A stretch of 64,000 nucleotides of DNA from Streptomyces luteogriseus (GTDB lineage Bacteria > Actinomycetota > Actinomycetes > Streptomycetales > Streptomycetaceae), in assembly GCF_014205055.1 (NCBI RefSeq), contig NZ_JACHMS010000001.1, forward strand, positions 4,712,001 to 4,776,000, read 5' to 3'. The notes beneath the pieces were generated by a model that was given only the letters and a program-made list of their open reading frames with translations, made no database searches and was not told where the DNA came from. Below are positions 1 to 7,626 of this stretch, in pieces. Each line of letters opens with the position of its first letter. The stretch's first letter is position 1. The position numbers and the translations under genes are program-made.

Positions 1-103
1 CGAGGAACTCGCCGTCCTCGATGTCGATCTCCAGCGCGTCGACGGCGGGCTTGGTGGAACCCGGGTAGATCCGGGTCGCCTTGTCGAACGAGACTGTGGC
101 CAT
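1..103 (-). CDS. msiK: MsiK-like sugar ABC transporter ATPase (5' end only)
   Basis: Only the first 34 codons are in the window; the gene runs off the left edge. The N-terminus MATVSFDKATRIYPGSTKPA is the characteristic start of MsiK/UgpC-type ATPases, the shared energy module that powers several sugar ABC importers (cellobiose, maltose, chitobiose) in Streptomyces. An AAGGGG ribosome binding site precedes the ATG at 103. The Walker and signature motifs lie outside the window. A DasR-type dre palindrome sits about 80-95 bp upstream, fitting a link to chitin/GlcNAc uptake. Identity rests on a short but very distinctive N-terminus. Confidence 0.85.
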   Translation of the reverse strand, partial: MATVSFDKATRIYPGSTKPAVDALEIDIEDGEFL

Positions 104-181
104 GGTGAATGAACCCCTTCTACCGGCAGGAACGTGCCGGACGATCCGAGTAGGAAGGCGGTGCCACGACGGGTGTTCCGT

Positions 182-197
182 TGTGGTGTAGTCCACG
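182..197. promoter_or_regulatory. Putative dre site (DasR operator) upstream of msiK
   Basis: The core TGGTGTAGTCCA (184-195) matches the DasR-responsive element consensus core TGGTCTAGACCA at 10 of 12 positions, including both conserved outer half-sites. It lies about 80 bp upstream of the msiK start. DasR is the GntR-family GlcNAc-6P-sensing regulator of chitin and GlcNAc uptake. The match is read from sequence; binding is inferred. Confidence 0.6.
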
Positions 198-236
198 CGT
201 GTGAACTGGCTCAGGACGGTACCTGGCGTTCACACG
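198..236. repeat. 9-bp inverted repeat beside the msiK dre site
   Basis: CGTGTGAAC (198-206) and GTTCACACG (228-236) are perfect inverted arms separated by 21 nt, directly adjoining the dre site. No T-tract follows and the spacer is long, so it could be a second operator for msiK rather than a terminator. The WYL gene end (309) is on the same strand upstream, so a termination role is not excluded. Confidence 0.4.
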
Positions 237-308
237 TCTGTCAGTAGTTCCGGGCCTGTGAACTTCGCGGAAATTTTCGAAGCGGCACGTCACGGCTGTG
301 CTGCCGGC

Positions 309-1277
309 TCATGTCTCCCCGTACCGGTCCGCCAGCACCGCTACCGCCCGGGCCACGGCCTGCCGCAGGCCGGGAGGGCCGAGGACCTCGGCCTCCGGGC
401 CGAGCCGGAGCAGGTCGCCCACGGCCACCGCCTCGGACTCGACGGTGAGCTCCACCTCCACCCAGCCGTCCCCGTCGGGCGGACCTGCGCTCTCCAGGGC
501 CCGTACGCCCGCCGCTCCGAACTGCATCGGCAGCAGCCGCCGCGCGCGGGGCGAGATCCGCAGCCGTGCGGTGTCCTGCCGCAGGGCGGCCTCCAGGCGC
601 CGGGAGGACTCGGCCCAGGAGGCGGCCAGGTCGAACCCCGCCGGGCGCTCGAAAACCTCCCCCGTGTCCTCCACGTCCAGCACGCGCGACACCCGGTAGG
701 TCCGTACGGCCTCCTCCGCCAGGGCCACCAGGTACCAGATGCCGCCCTTCAGGACGAGCCCCAGCGGCCGCACCTCCCGGCGCACCTCGCCGCGCCACCG
801 CCGGTAGTGCAGCCGCAGCACCCGCCGCTCCCACACGGCCGCGGCAACGGCTTCCAGACACGGCACCGGGTCGGCCTCCCGGAACCACGCGGGTGCGTCG
901 AGGTGGAATCGCTCCTGGACCCGCCGCGCCTGCCCGGACAGCTCGGCCGGCAGGGCCGCCTGGACCTTCAGCTGGGCACTGGCCAGCACCGCCCCGAGCC
1001 CCAGGTCCCGCGCGGGCCCGGGCATCCCGGCGAGGAAGAGCGAACCGGCCTCGGCGTCGGTCAGGCCGGTCAGCCGGGTCCGGTACCCGTCGACCAGCCG
1101 GTAGCCGCCCTCGGGCCCCCGGTCCGCGCACACCGGCACACCGGCCGCCCCCAGCGCCTCGACGTCGCGGTAGACCGTCCGCACCGACACCTCCAGCTCG
1201 GCGGCGAGCTCGGGCGCGGTCATCCGGCCGCGGTTCTGGAGCAGCAGGAGCAGGGAGAGGAGCCGGTCGGCGCGCAT
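309..1277 (-). CDS. YafY-type HTH/WYL transcriptional regulator
   Basis: 322 residues. The N-terminal winged helix (about 1-55) starts MRADRLLSLLLLLQNRG and contains the TAPELAAELEVSVRTVYRDVEAL recognition-helix region typical of HTH_11 (given here only as a locator). A WYL domain lies around 140-220, containing the GGIWYLVALAE stretch. WYL domains bind ligands or nucleic acid and control the HTH. The gene is divergent from a DUF3224 gene, and a perfect 14-bp-arm palindrome lies 24 bp upstream of the ATG, the expected position for an autoregulatory operator. The size and domain order are normal for the family. The ligand is unknown. Confidence 0.88.
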   Translation of the reverse strand: MRADRLLSLLLLLQNRGRMTAPELAAELEVSVRTVYRDVEALGAAGVPVCADRGPEGGYRLVDGYRTRLTGLTDAEAGSLFLAGMPGPARDLGLGAVLASAQLKVQAALPAELSGQARRVQERFHLDAPAWFREADPVPCLEAVAAAVWERRVLRLHYRRWRGEVRREVRPLGLVLKGGIWYLVALAEEAVRTYRVSRVLDVEDTGEVFERPAGFDLAASWAESSRRLEAALRQDTARLRISPRARRLLPMQFGAAGVRALESAGPPDGDGWVEVELTVESEAVAVGDLLRLGPEAEVLGPPGLRQAVARAVAVLADRYGET

Positions 1278-1300
1278 AGGGCCATTGTCCGGGCGTGCGT

Positions 1301-1333
1301 CGCCGTACCTGACAGGAGATGTCAGGTACGGCG
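1301..1333. promoter_or_regulatory. Palindromic operator between WYL regulator and DUF3224 gene
   Basis: The arms CGCCGTACCTGACA (1301-1314) and TGTCAGGTACGGCG (1320-1333) are perfectly complementary with a 5-nt centre. The site lies in the 104-bp divergent intergenic region, 24 bp from the WYL start and about 49 bp from the DUF3224 start. Its position and symmetry suggest the binding site of the WYL regulator, controlling both genes. It has no T-tract and lies upstream of both genes, so a terminator is unlikely. Confidence 0.65.
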
Positions 1334-1381
1334 CCCAGACTGGTCGTGGAAGTCCGGCTGAACGAACCGAGGGGACACACC

Positions 1382-1789
1382 ATGCGCACCACGACCGGCC
1401 ACTTCACCTTCGCCGACTGGCAGGAACGCGTGATCGGCCCCGGCGAGGACGCGAACCCGCGCCTGGCCCACGCCTCCGTCCGGAACACCTTCACCGGCGG
1501 CATCGAGGCCGCCGGGACGCACTGCGAGTACGCGATCGTCTACGTCACCGCGAAGACCGGCTCCTTCAGCGGCATGGAACTCCTCACGGGCAGCGTCGAC
1601 GGCCGTGAGGGGAGCTTCGCGGTCGAGGAGCGGGGGTTCTTCGACGAGGACGGAACCGTGCACTGCACCTTCGAGGTGGTGCCGGGCTCGGGAAGCGGGC
1701 AGTTGTCGGGCCTGAAGGGCAAGGGCGGCTTCACAGCACGGCACGGCGAGCCGGCTGTGCCGTACCGCTTCGAGTACGAGACGCCGTGA
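1382..1789 (+). CDS. DUF3224 family protein
   Basis: 135 residues, using the ATG at 1382 in preference to a frame extension back to 1319 that would cross the operator palindrome. A GAGGGGACA ribosome binding site precedes it. The protein is full length for DUF3224, small beta-barrel proteins that resemble the allene-oxide-cyclase/dirigent fold. It has no signal peptide. It is divergent from the WYL regulator, a pairing that suggests it is the regulator's main target. Its biochemical function is unknown. Confidence 0.82.
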   Translation: MRTTTGHFTFADWQERVIGPGEDANPRLAHASVRNTFTGGIEAAGTHCEYAIVYVTAKTGSFSGMELLTGSVDGREGSFAVEERGFFDEDGTVHCTFEVVPGSGSGQLSGLKGKGGFTARHGEPAVPYRFEYETP

Positions 1790-1887
1790 CCGCGACCCCG
1801 GCCCGAACGGAACTTCGTGGCTCGGCGTAACGGGCTCTGTGTACAGTGGAGCCGCCCTCGCGCGCGGCAACGCGACACACGGCGCCC

Positions 1888-1961
1888 GCCTCCTTAGCTC
1901 AGCTGGCCAGAGCAACGCACTTGTAATGCGTAGGTCGTCGGTTCGAATCCGACAGGGGGCT
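1888..1961 (+). tRNA. tRNA-Thr (anticodon TGT)
   Basis: A 74-nt cloverleaf. The acceptor stem pairs GCCTCCT with AGGGGGC, the D-arm is TAGCTCAGCTGGCCAGAGCA, the 5-bp anticodon stem is ACGCA/TGCGT with loop CTTGTAA (anticodon TGT at 1922-1924, reading ACA), and the T-loop is GGTTCGAATCC. CCA is not encoded; T1961 is the discriminator. A strong hairpin follows 6 nt downstream. Confidence 0.97.
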
Positions 1962-1967
1962 CCGCTG

Positions 1968-2000
1968 AACCCCAGGTCGGGTGTGATCCGACCTGGGGTT
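1968..2000 (+). terminator. Strong hairpin terminator after tRNA-Thr
   Basis: AACCCCAGGTCGG (1968-1980) and CCGACCTGGGGTT (1988-2000) form a perfect 13-bp stem with a 7-nt loop just downstream of the tRNA. It lacks a long T-run, as usual for Streptomyces terminators. Confidence 0.8.
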
Positions 2001-2140
2001 TGCGTCGATGTGATGCTTACCTGTTTCGACCCCAGGTAGGCAGCTGCGGGTGCGACACGATCCCCCTTCGGCGTGTGCGCGCCTCCTGCGAGAAGCAGCA
2101 TGGGTGGTGTCCTGCTGGGTGCTCTCCCGGTGGAGGTCCG

Positions 2141-2734
2141 ATGCGCCGCACCTTCGGTTTGGTTCTCGCCGCTTTCATCGCAGTCGCTGTCGGTTGTGCC
2201 GGCGACAAGGAGGTCACCACTCAACCGGACTCCAGCCCGCCGCTCACCACCGCGCCTACGCCGCGGCCCGCCACCTCCTCGGCGACCAGCCCGGCGCCGT
2301 CCGGGCCGGCCTCCGCCTCCGTGGGTGACGTTCTCGACCTCAAAGGCCTGGAGGACGGCGAGGCCCTCGCCGTCACCGTGGTGAGGGTGGTGGACCCGGC
2401 CCGGGCCGAGGACGAGTACTCCACTCCGGACGCGGGCAAGCGATTCGTGGCCGTCCAGTTCCGGCTGAAGAACACCGGCACCGCCGTCTACTCCGACTCC
2501 CCGGGCAACGGGGCCCGGCTCGTCGACGCTCAGGGCCAGCAGTTCGACTCGACGTATGAGGGGACCGCCGCGGGCCCCGGTTTCCCGGGAAGCGTCACGG
2601 CCGCACCGGGTGACAGCGTCCTGGGGTTCATCACCTTCGAGGTCCCGGCAGGCTCCCGGATCGCCAAGGTCCAGTTCGCGATGAGCAGCGGCTTCGCAGG
2701 CAATACCGGTCAGTGGGACGTCACGGCGCGCTGA
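2141..2734 (+). CDS. Secreted lipoprotein with DUF4352-type Ig-like domain
   Basis: 197 residues from ATG 2141, preceded by GGTGGAGGT. The N-terminus is a lipoprotein signal peptide (MRRTFGLVLAAFIAVAVGCAGD) with the lipidation Cys near residue 19. A Ser/Thr/Pro/Ala-rich linker (about 25-60) typical of surface anchoring follows. The C-terminal domain (about 65-195) contains the RFVAVQFRLKNTG motif of DUF4352/telomeric-repeat-factor-like beta-sandwiches found in exported actinobacterial proteins. It stands alone between a tRNA terminator and a convergent gene. Function unknown, likely extracellular protein-protein interaction. Confidence 0.82.
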   Translation: MRRTFGLVLAAFIAVAVGCAGDKEVTTQPDSSPPLTTAPTPRPATSSATSPAPSGPASASVGDVLDLKGLEDGEALAVTVVRVVDPARAEDEYSTPDAGKRFVAVQFRLKNTGTAVYSDSPGNGARLVDAQGQQFDSTYEGTAAGPGFPGSVTAAPGDSVLGFITFEVPAGSRIAKVQFAMSSGFAGNTGQWDVTAR

Positions 2735-2751
2735 CCGCGGAGGGACCGCGG
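2735..2751. terminator. Short hairpin between convergent genes
   Basis: CCGCGG (2735-2740) and CCGCGG (2746-2751) are self-complementary arms with a 5-nt loop. They lie in the 23-bp gap between convergent stop codons and could end transcription in either direction. The stem is short, so this is tentative. Confidence 0.35.
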
Positions 2752-2757
2752 CATCGG

Positions 2758-3657
2758 TCAGCGCCCGTGGCCGCGTAGCCGGCGGGCGATCTCCAGCTGG
2801 CCGTCGTCGGCCGGGCGGCCGTCCTCGATGTCCCACAGGGCGTTCTGGAGGAGACGGGCGAGGGTCCAGGCGTGGGCTCGGGGGCGGTCCAGGGCGAGGA
2901 TGTCGGTCATGGCGTCGAAGCGCCAGAGGATGTCGTCGGGGTCGTAGCGGTTGTCGAGGGCCGGCCACAGTTCGAAGCCGGGGTCGCCGGCGAGGGGCTT
3001 GGGGTCGATCGCGAGCCAGGGGGCGCGGGTGCCGGCAAGGACGTTCTCGTCGTGCAGGTCCCAGTGGAGGAGGCGGTCGCCGGGCTCGTCGATCACCTCG
3101 CGTACGGCGGCCGCGCAGTCGGCGACGACGCGGCGGGCCTCGGGGTCGGGGATGCGGCCGAGGGCCCACGGGGTCCGGTCGAGCATGCCCTGCGCGATGT
3201 CGCCGAGGCGGCGCATGCCGGGCGGCGCGGGGAAGGAGGTGAGATGGGCCAGGAGTTCGGCGATGGTGACCACGGCCTGGTGGGGGTCCGGCAGATGGGA
3301 CAGCATGCGGGTCTCGTCGAGGCGTTCCAGCAGCATGGTGCCGGTGGGCTCGTCGAGGTCGAGGAGGCGTACGGCTCCGTCGCCGTTCCAGGCGCGCAGT
3401 GCGACCGGTTCGCCCTCGCTCTCCTCGTCGAGGATCTGGAGCTTGAGGACCGCCGGGGTGCCGTCGGTGGTCCGGACGACCGGGACGACCAGGGCGCAGA
3501 CGCCGTGCATGGGCGTGCCGTCGGGTCTCAGGTCCCAGTGGTCGAGGAAGCGGGCCGTCTGCTCGGGCAGCCCGGCGATGAAGGCGCGGCCCGCCTCGCC
3601 GTTGAACTTCTCCTGTGATGCCGCCAGTTCCCGGGGGATGTCGATCACTCCCGGCAC
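2758..3657 (-). CDS. Aminoglycoside (streptomycin-type) phosphotransferase family protein
   Basis: 299 residues with the APH(6)/hydroxyurea-phosphotransferase fold. An N-lobe Lys lies in PAVLKLQ (about residue 70). The catalytic loop HWDLHDENVL (about 198-207) provides the Asp base and Asn, and IDPKPLAGD (about 217-225) is the metal-binding DFG equivalent. The family phosphorylates streptomycin or related small molecules, but many chromosomal Streptomyces paralogues have unknown substrates, so resistance is not implied. The gene lies 60 bp downstream of the MFS gene on the same strand and may be read through from that operon. Confidence 0.85.
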   Translation of the reverse strand: MPGVIDIPRELAASQEKFNGEAGRAFIAGLPEQTARFLDHWDLRPDGTPMHGVCALVVPVVRTTDGTPAVLKLQILDEESEGEPVALRAWNGDGAVRLLDLDEPTGTMLLERLDETRMLSHLPDPHQAVVTIAELLAHLTSFPAPPGMRRLGDIAQGMLDRTPWALGRIPDPEARRVVADCAAAVREVIDEPGDRLLHWDLHDENVLAGTRAPWLAIDPKPLAGDPGFELWPALDNRYDPDDILWRFDAMTDILALDRPRAHAWTLARLLQNALWDIEDGRPADDGQLEIARRLRGHGR

Positions 3658-3717
3658 GGTAGTGGCGCGCGCGGGGCGGGTCAGGCGAATTTCGCCCGGG
3701 CCCGGGCTCCGGGTCCC

Positions 3718-5292
3718 TCAGACCACCGGTTCCGGCACGGGTGTGTCCGTCGGGGTGCCGTGCTTCGGGGCCTTCTTCGTCACCATCAGGCCCGCGATGA
3801 GCCCGGCCAGCAGCATGATGCCGGCGGCCCACCAGATGGCGACGGTGTAGCCGTGGACGACGCCCTCGCGCATCACCCGGGTGCGGTCGGAGGGGTCGGT
3901 GAGGTGCGCGGTGACGTACGTCGCGGTGCTGGTCGTCGCGATGGTGTTGAGCAGGGCCGTGCCGATGGAGCCGCCGACCTGCTGCGAGGTGTTGACCGTC
4001 GCGGACGTCACGCCCGAGTCCTGGGGGGCGACGTCCGCGGTGGCGGTGGCGAAGACCGGCATGAACGTCAGGCCCATGCCGAGGCCGAGCAGCAGCAGCG
4101 CGGGCAGGATCTCGGAGGCGTAGGAGGAGTGCGTCGTGATCTGGGTGAGGAGCACCATGCCGGTCGCGGCCAGGACCATGCCGGGGACCATCAGCATGCG
4201 CGGCGGCACGCGCTGGAGGAGCCGGGCGGAGATCTGCGTGGAGCCGATGATGATCGCGCCGGTGAGGGGCAGGAAGGCCAGGCCCGTCTTGACGGGGGAG
4301 TACGCGAGGACGGCCTGGAGGTAGTACGTCATGAACAGGAACAGGCCGAACATGCCGATCACGGCCAGCGCCATGGTCAGGAAGCAGCCGGCGCGGTTGC
4401 GGTCGCGGATGATGTGCAGCGGCAGCAGCGGGCTGGGCGCCCGGGACTGCCACCACACGAACACCGCGAGCAGGACGACGCCCGCGGCGAACAGCGCCAG
4501 CACCAGCGCGTCGGTCCAGCCCCGGGACTCGGCCTCGCTGAAGCCGTAGACGATCGCGACGAGTCCGCCGCAGCCCAGCAGGACGCCGGGGACGTCGAGG
4601 CGGGCGCCGGTGTGGCCGGGGCGGTCGTGCAGCAGGGTGAGTGCGCCGAACAGGGCGACGATCGCGATGGGCACGTTGACGTAGAGGCACCAGCGCCAGT
4701 CCAGGTACTCGGTGAGCAGCCCGCCGACCATGAAGCCGATCGCGGCGCCGCTGCCGGCCAGGGCGCCGTAGATGCCGAAGGCCTTGCCGCGCTCCTTGGG
4801 GTCGGTGAACGTCGTCGTCAGCAGGGACAGCGCGGAGGGGGCCAGGACGGCGGCGAAGGCGCCCTGGAGCGCGCGGGCGCCGAAGAGCATGCCCGCGTTG
4901 ATTGCGGCGCCGCCGAGCGCGGAGGCGGCGGCGAAGCCGACCAGCCCGATGACGAAGGTCCGCTTGCGGCCCACCAGGTCGGCGATCCGGCCGCCCAGCA
5001 GGAGCAGTCCGCCGAAGGCGAGGGTGTAGGCGGTGATCACCCACTGCCGGTTGCCGTCGGACATGCCGAGGTCGCGCTGGGCGGAGGGCAGGGCGATGTT
5101 CACGATGGTCGCGTCGAGCACGACCATGAGCTGGGCCAGGGCGATGACGACCAAGCCCCACCAGCGGCGCGGGTCGGTGTCCACGGGAGGGCCCTGTTCG
5201 CCTGTCCGGGTGACACTCATCCCGTCAGAAGACCATGGATCCAGGCGGCCTGCATCCGCGGATCCTTCGCCGCTGGTGGGGCGTCGGGTCAT
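3718..5292 (-). CDS. DHA2-family (EmrB/QacA) MFS drug exporter
   Basis: 524 residues using ATG 5292, which overlaps the stop of the upstream oxidoreductase as ATGA, indicating translational coupling. An internal ATG at 5220 would give a 500-residue protein beginning MSVTRTGEQG. There are about 14 predicted membrane helices. The first contains AQLMVVLDATIVNIALPSA, the DHA2 motif D1, and the helix 2/3 loop has GGRIADLVGRKR, MFS motif A. It likely exports redox-active or lipophilic compounds by proton antiport. Co-transcription with a quinone reductase behind a SoxR-like box suggests response to redox-cycling compounds. Confidence 0.88.
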   Translation of the reverse strand: MTRRPTSGEGSADAGRLDPWSSDGMSVTRTGEQGPPVDTDPRRWWGLVVIALAQLMVVLDATIVNIALPSAQRDLGMSDGNRQWVITAYTLAFGGLLLLGGRIADLVGRKRTFVIGLVGFAAASALGGAAINAGMLFGARALQGAFAAVLAPSALSLLTTTFTDPKERGKAFGIYGALAGSGAAIGFMVGGLLTEYLDWRWCLYVNVPIAIVALFGALTLLHDRPGHTGARLDVPGVLLGCGGLVAIVYGFSEAESRGWTDALVLALFAAGVVLLAVFVWWQSRAPSPLLPLHIIRDRNRAGCFLTMALAVIGMFGLFLFMTYYLQAVLAYSPVKTGLAFLPLTGAIIIGSTQISARLLQRVPPRMLMVPGMVLAATGMVLLTQITTHSSYASEILPALLLLGLGMGLTFMPVFATATADVAPQDSGVTSATVNTSQQVGGSIGTALLNTIATTSTATYVTAHLTDPSDRTRVMREGVVHGYTVAIWWAAGIMLLAGLIAGLMVTKKAPKHGTPTDTPVPEPVV

Positions 5293-6272
5293 GGCTCCAG
5301 AACCACCTTTCCGATCGTGCCGCGGGTCTCCAGCGCGCGGTGCGCGGCCGCGGCCTCGGCGAGCGGGAAGCGCTGCACGGCGGGGGTGAGCCGGCCCGCG
5401 GCGGCCTCGGTGAGGGCGCGCAGTTCGAGGGTGCGGATGGGGTCGGGCCCGCCGGCCTTCCCCAGCATCACCGGGCCGAGGACCTGCTCGGAGACGCCGT
5501 CGACGAGGTAGGGCCCGCCGTCCCGGATGCCTTCGCCGGACCAGCCGAAGACGATGTGCTTGCCGCCGGGACCGAGGAGGCCGACGGCCTCGCGGGCGAT
5601 GTCGCCGCCGACGCCGTCGAAGACGACGGTCGCCCTCCGGCCGCCGAGGTGCGCACGGACCTTCGCGGGCCAGGCGGGGTCCTTGTAGTCGACGGCGAGG
5701 TCGGCGCCGCCCTCCTGCACGCGCGCGGTCTTCTCCGGCCCGCCCGCGAGGCCCACGACCGTCGCTCCGGCGTTCTTGGCGTACTGCACGAGAAGCGTGC
5801 CGATGCCTCCGGCCGCGGCCGGGACGATCACCACCGAGTCGGGGCCGAGCTCGGCGAACTGGAGGATGCCCATCGCCGTACGGCCCGTGCCGATCATGGC
5901 GACGGCCTCGGCGAAGTCCAGATCGCCCGGGATCTCGTGCAGGCGCTCGACCTCGGTGACGGCCAGCTCGGCGTAGCCCCCGGGGACGAAGCCGAGGTGG
6001 GCGACGACCCGTCTGCCGAGCCACAGGGCGGGGACGCCGTCACCCAGGGACTCGACGACCCCGGCGACCTCGCGGCCGGGGACCGTGGGCAGGGTCGCCG
6101 GCTCGTGGGCCGGGCCGCCCGGCATGCCCTCGCGCAGGGCGGCGTCCAGGAGGTGGACGCCCGCCGCCCGCACGGCGATGCGGACCTGGCCGGGGCCCGG
6201 CCGGGGGTCCTCGGCCTGTTCGTAGGTGAGGTTCTCGGCCGGGCCGAAGGCGTGCAGGCGGATGGCGCGCAT
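5289..6272 (-). CDS. Zinc-type alcohol dehydrogenase-like NADPH:quinone oxidoreductase
   Basis: 327 residues from ATG 6272; a longer frame would run through the SoxR-like box. It is a medium-chain dehydrogenase/reductase: a GroES-like N-domain (about 1-110) without the catalytic zinc ligands, then a Rossmann domain with VPAAAGGIGTLLVQYAK (about 150-166) for NADPH. The family reduces quinones and related electrophiles. It is the first gene of a two-gene operon with the MFS exporter. It resembles the S. coelicolor SoxR-regulated oxidoreductase SCO4266 by position and promoter site (from memory). Confidence 0.88.
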   Translation of the reverse strand: MRAIRLHAFGPAENLTYEQAEDPRPGPGQVRIAVRAAGVHLLDAALREGMPGGPAHEPATLPTVPGREVAGVVESLGDGVPALWLGRRVVAHLGFVPGGYAELAVTEVERLHEIPGDLDFAEAVAMIGTGRTAMGILQFAELGPDSVVIVPAAAGGIGTLLVQYAKNAGATVVGLAGGPEKTARVQEGGADLAVDYKDPAWPAKVRAHLGGRRATVVFDGVGGDIAREAVGLLGPGGKHIVFGWSGEGIRDGGPYLVDGVSEQVLGPVMLGKAGGPDPIRTLELRALTEAAAGRLTPAVQRFPLAEAAAAHRALETRGTIGKVVLEP

Positions 6273-6333
6273 GACAGCTCCTCTGGAGGGCGTTCGTTTC
6301 CTCTGACGGGGCGTTCGCTGCGACCAGCTTTCA

Positions 6334-6353
6334 ACCTCAAGCTTGCTTGAGGT
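6334..6353. promoter_or_regulatory. SoxR/MerR-type operator of the oxidoreductase-MFS operon
   Basis: ACCTCAAG-CTTG-CTTGAGGT is a near-perfect 20-nt palindrome closely matching SoxR boxes. Read on the minus strand, a TTGACC -35 element overlaps its left edge, and a long (about 19 bp) spacer would place it between -35 and -10 as in MerR-family promoters. It lies 62 bp upstream of the oxidoreductase start and overlaps the last codons of the FAD gene. Confidence 0.7.
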
Positions 6354-7497
6354 CAAGCGCGCGTCGTCCGAGGGCCAGCGAGACCGCCGTCAGGGCGCTG
6401 TTGAAGGAGACCTCCGACAGCACACCGGGAGCCGCGACCTGGTCGCCGGCGAGGTAGACCCCGTCGCCCCGGTCCACGGCCGGACGGTCGCGCCAGCTGG
6501 TGCCGGGCGGATCGACCGCGCCCGTACGGCCGCTCGCGACCGACTCGCGCCGCCAGGTGACGCGCTCCCGCCAGCCCGGGAAGCCGAGGTCGAGCAGCTG
6601 CTCGGCACGGGCGGTGCCGTCGGCCTTGGACTCGTGCGGGGCGAGGGGGATCTGCCCCTGGATCAGCTGCTCGCCGGCGGGGGCGAGACTGCGGTCCTGG
6701 GCGGTGAACCGCTCCAGCCAGCCGGGCGCGTCCAGGTCCGAGATCGCGAAGGCGTCTCCGCGCCGGGTGCGCACGGCCAGGTCGACCAGGGCGGTACGGC
6801 CGCTCGGCCAGGTCAGGGAGTCGTCGCCGAGCAGGCGGCGGGCGGCGTCCAGGGAGGTGGCGACGACGACGGGCGTGTCCGTGGGGAGCGTGTCGACACG
6901 GGACAGCGTCTCCATCCGGACGCCCAGGTTCCAGGCGCGGGCGGCCATCCGGTCGACGAGGCTCGCCCAGCCGCCGCGCGGGTAGTGCGCCTCGGGCGGC
7001 AGCTTGGTGGCGCGGCGCAGCCGCTCCTGCACGAACGCGGCCGACAGCGACCCGGGGTCGTGGTGGAACAGGGCGACCGCCGAGTAGTGGGCGGCGGCCC
7101 GGGCCCCCTCCTCGCCCGCGATGTCCGTCGCCCAGGTCAGGAAGTCCGCGTCCACGGGCGCCTGGCGGCCCGTCCGGCGCAGCAGCTTCAGCATCGCGAA
7201 GGGCGGGGTGCGGCGCAGCACGCCCTGGTGCCGCAGCCGGAGCCGGGCGGCCTCCAGGGGCGGGAGCGGGGCGAGCGGGCCGATGAGGTCCCGCTGCTTG
7301 AGCCAGGCCCAGTGCGGGCCGCCGTTGTAGAGGGCGTGCGGGCCCTCGTTGGTGCGGTACGGGCCCTCGGCGGTGCGCGCCCGGCCGCCGAGGGTGTGAT
7401 GGGCCTCGTGGATGGTGACCTTGGCGCCCGCCTCGGCAGCGGTGATCGCCGCGGTCAGTCCGGCGAGGCCACCGCCGATGACGGTGATGCGGTGCAT
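6337..7497 (-). CDS. FAD-dependent amine oxidase/phytoene desaturase-like protein
   Basis: 386 residues from ATG 7497. The N-terminal dinucleotide-binding motif VIGGGLAGLTAAITAAEAGA (residues 5-24) is followed by an acidic beta-2 end and the GGRART motif, as in NAD(P)/FAD amine oxidases and carotenoid desaturases. The C-terminal GVYLAGDQVAAPG motif (about 350-362) binds the FAD ribityl chain. It has no membrane segments. Its stop region carries the SoxR-like box of the next operon. The substrate cannot be told from sequence; no carotenoid genes are nearby. Confidence 0.82.
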   Translation of the reverse strand: MHRITVIGGGLAGLTAAITAAEAGAKVTIHEAHHTLGGRARTAEGPYRTNEGPHALYNGGPHWAWLKQRDLIGPLAPLPPLEAARLRLRHQGVLRRTPPFAMLKLLRRTGRQAPVDADFLTWATDIAGEEGARAAAHYSAVALFHHDPGSLSAAFVQERLRRATKLPPEAHYPRGGWASLVDRMAARAWNLGVRMETLSRVDTLPTDTPVVVATSLDAARRLLGDDSLTWPSGRTALVDLAVRTRRGDAFAISDLDAPGWLERFTAQDRSLAPAGEQLIQGQIPLAPHESKADGTARAEQLLDLGFPGWRERVTWRRESVASGRTGAVDPPGTSWRDRPAVDRGDGVYLAGDQVAAPGVLSEVSFNSALTAVSLALGRRALDLKQA

Positions 7498-7626
7498 GGC
7501 TGGAGATCTCCCTCGGGTCGGGGTCGCCTTCTGTGAGTACGACCGATCGAGGGCCCCGGAATGTGACATCACCGGTGTCCGTGCAGGTCAAGGCCTGTTG
7601 TCAGTGGCGGGGTGCAGCATGGGCGC

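Noticed and set aside
1888-2040. tRNA-Thr as an integration site; ACCCCAGGT recurs at 2030-2038 after the tRNA hairpin
   Set aside because: The repeat is 9 bp, matches the hairpin arm and not the tRNA 3' end, and no integrase or second tRNA end copy is present.
2758-3657. Calling the aminoglycoside-phosphotransferase-like gene a streptomycin resistance gene
   Set aside because: The kinase motifs are present but chromosomal paralogues commonly have other substrates, and no streptomycin biosynthesis genes are nearby.
1322-5161. A 1,279-codon open frame on the minus strand, and similar very long frames such as 13682-17650 and 36206-39268
   Set aside because: They run antisense or out of frame to genes with clear motifs, and their translations are low-complexity Arg/Pro/Gly. 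This is the normal by-product of Streptomyces GC bias.
6337-7497. Carotenoid biosynthesis role for the FAD gene
   Set aside because: It has the general amine oxidase/desaturase FAD motifs, but no crtE, crtB or crtY neighbours are visible.
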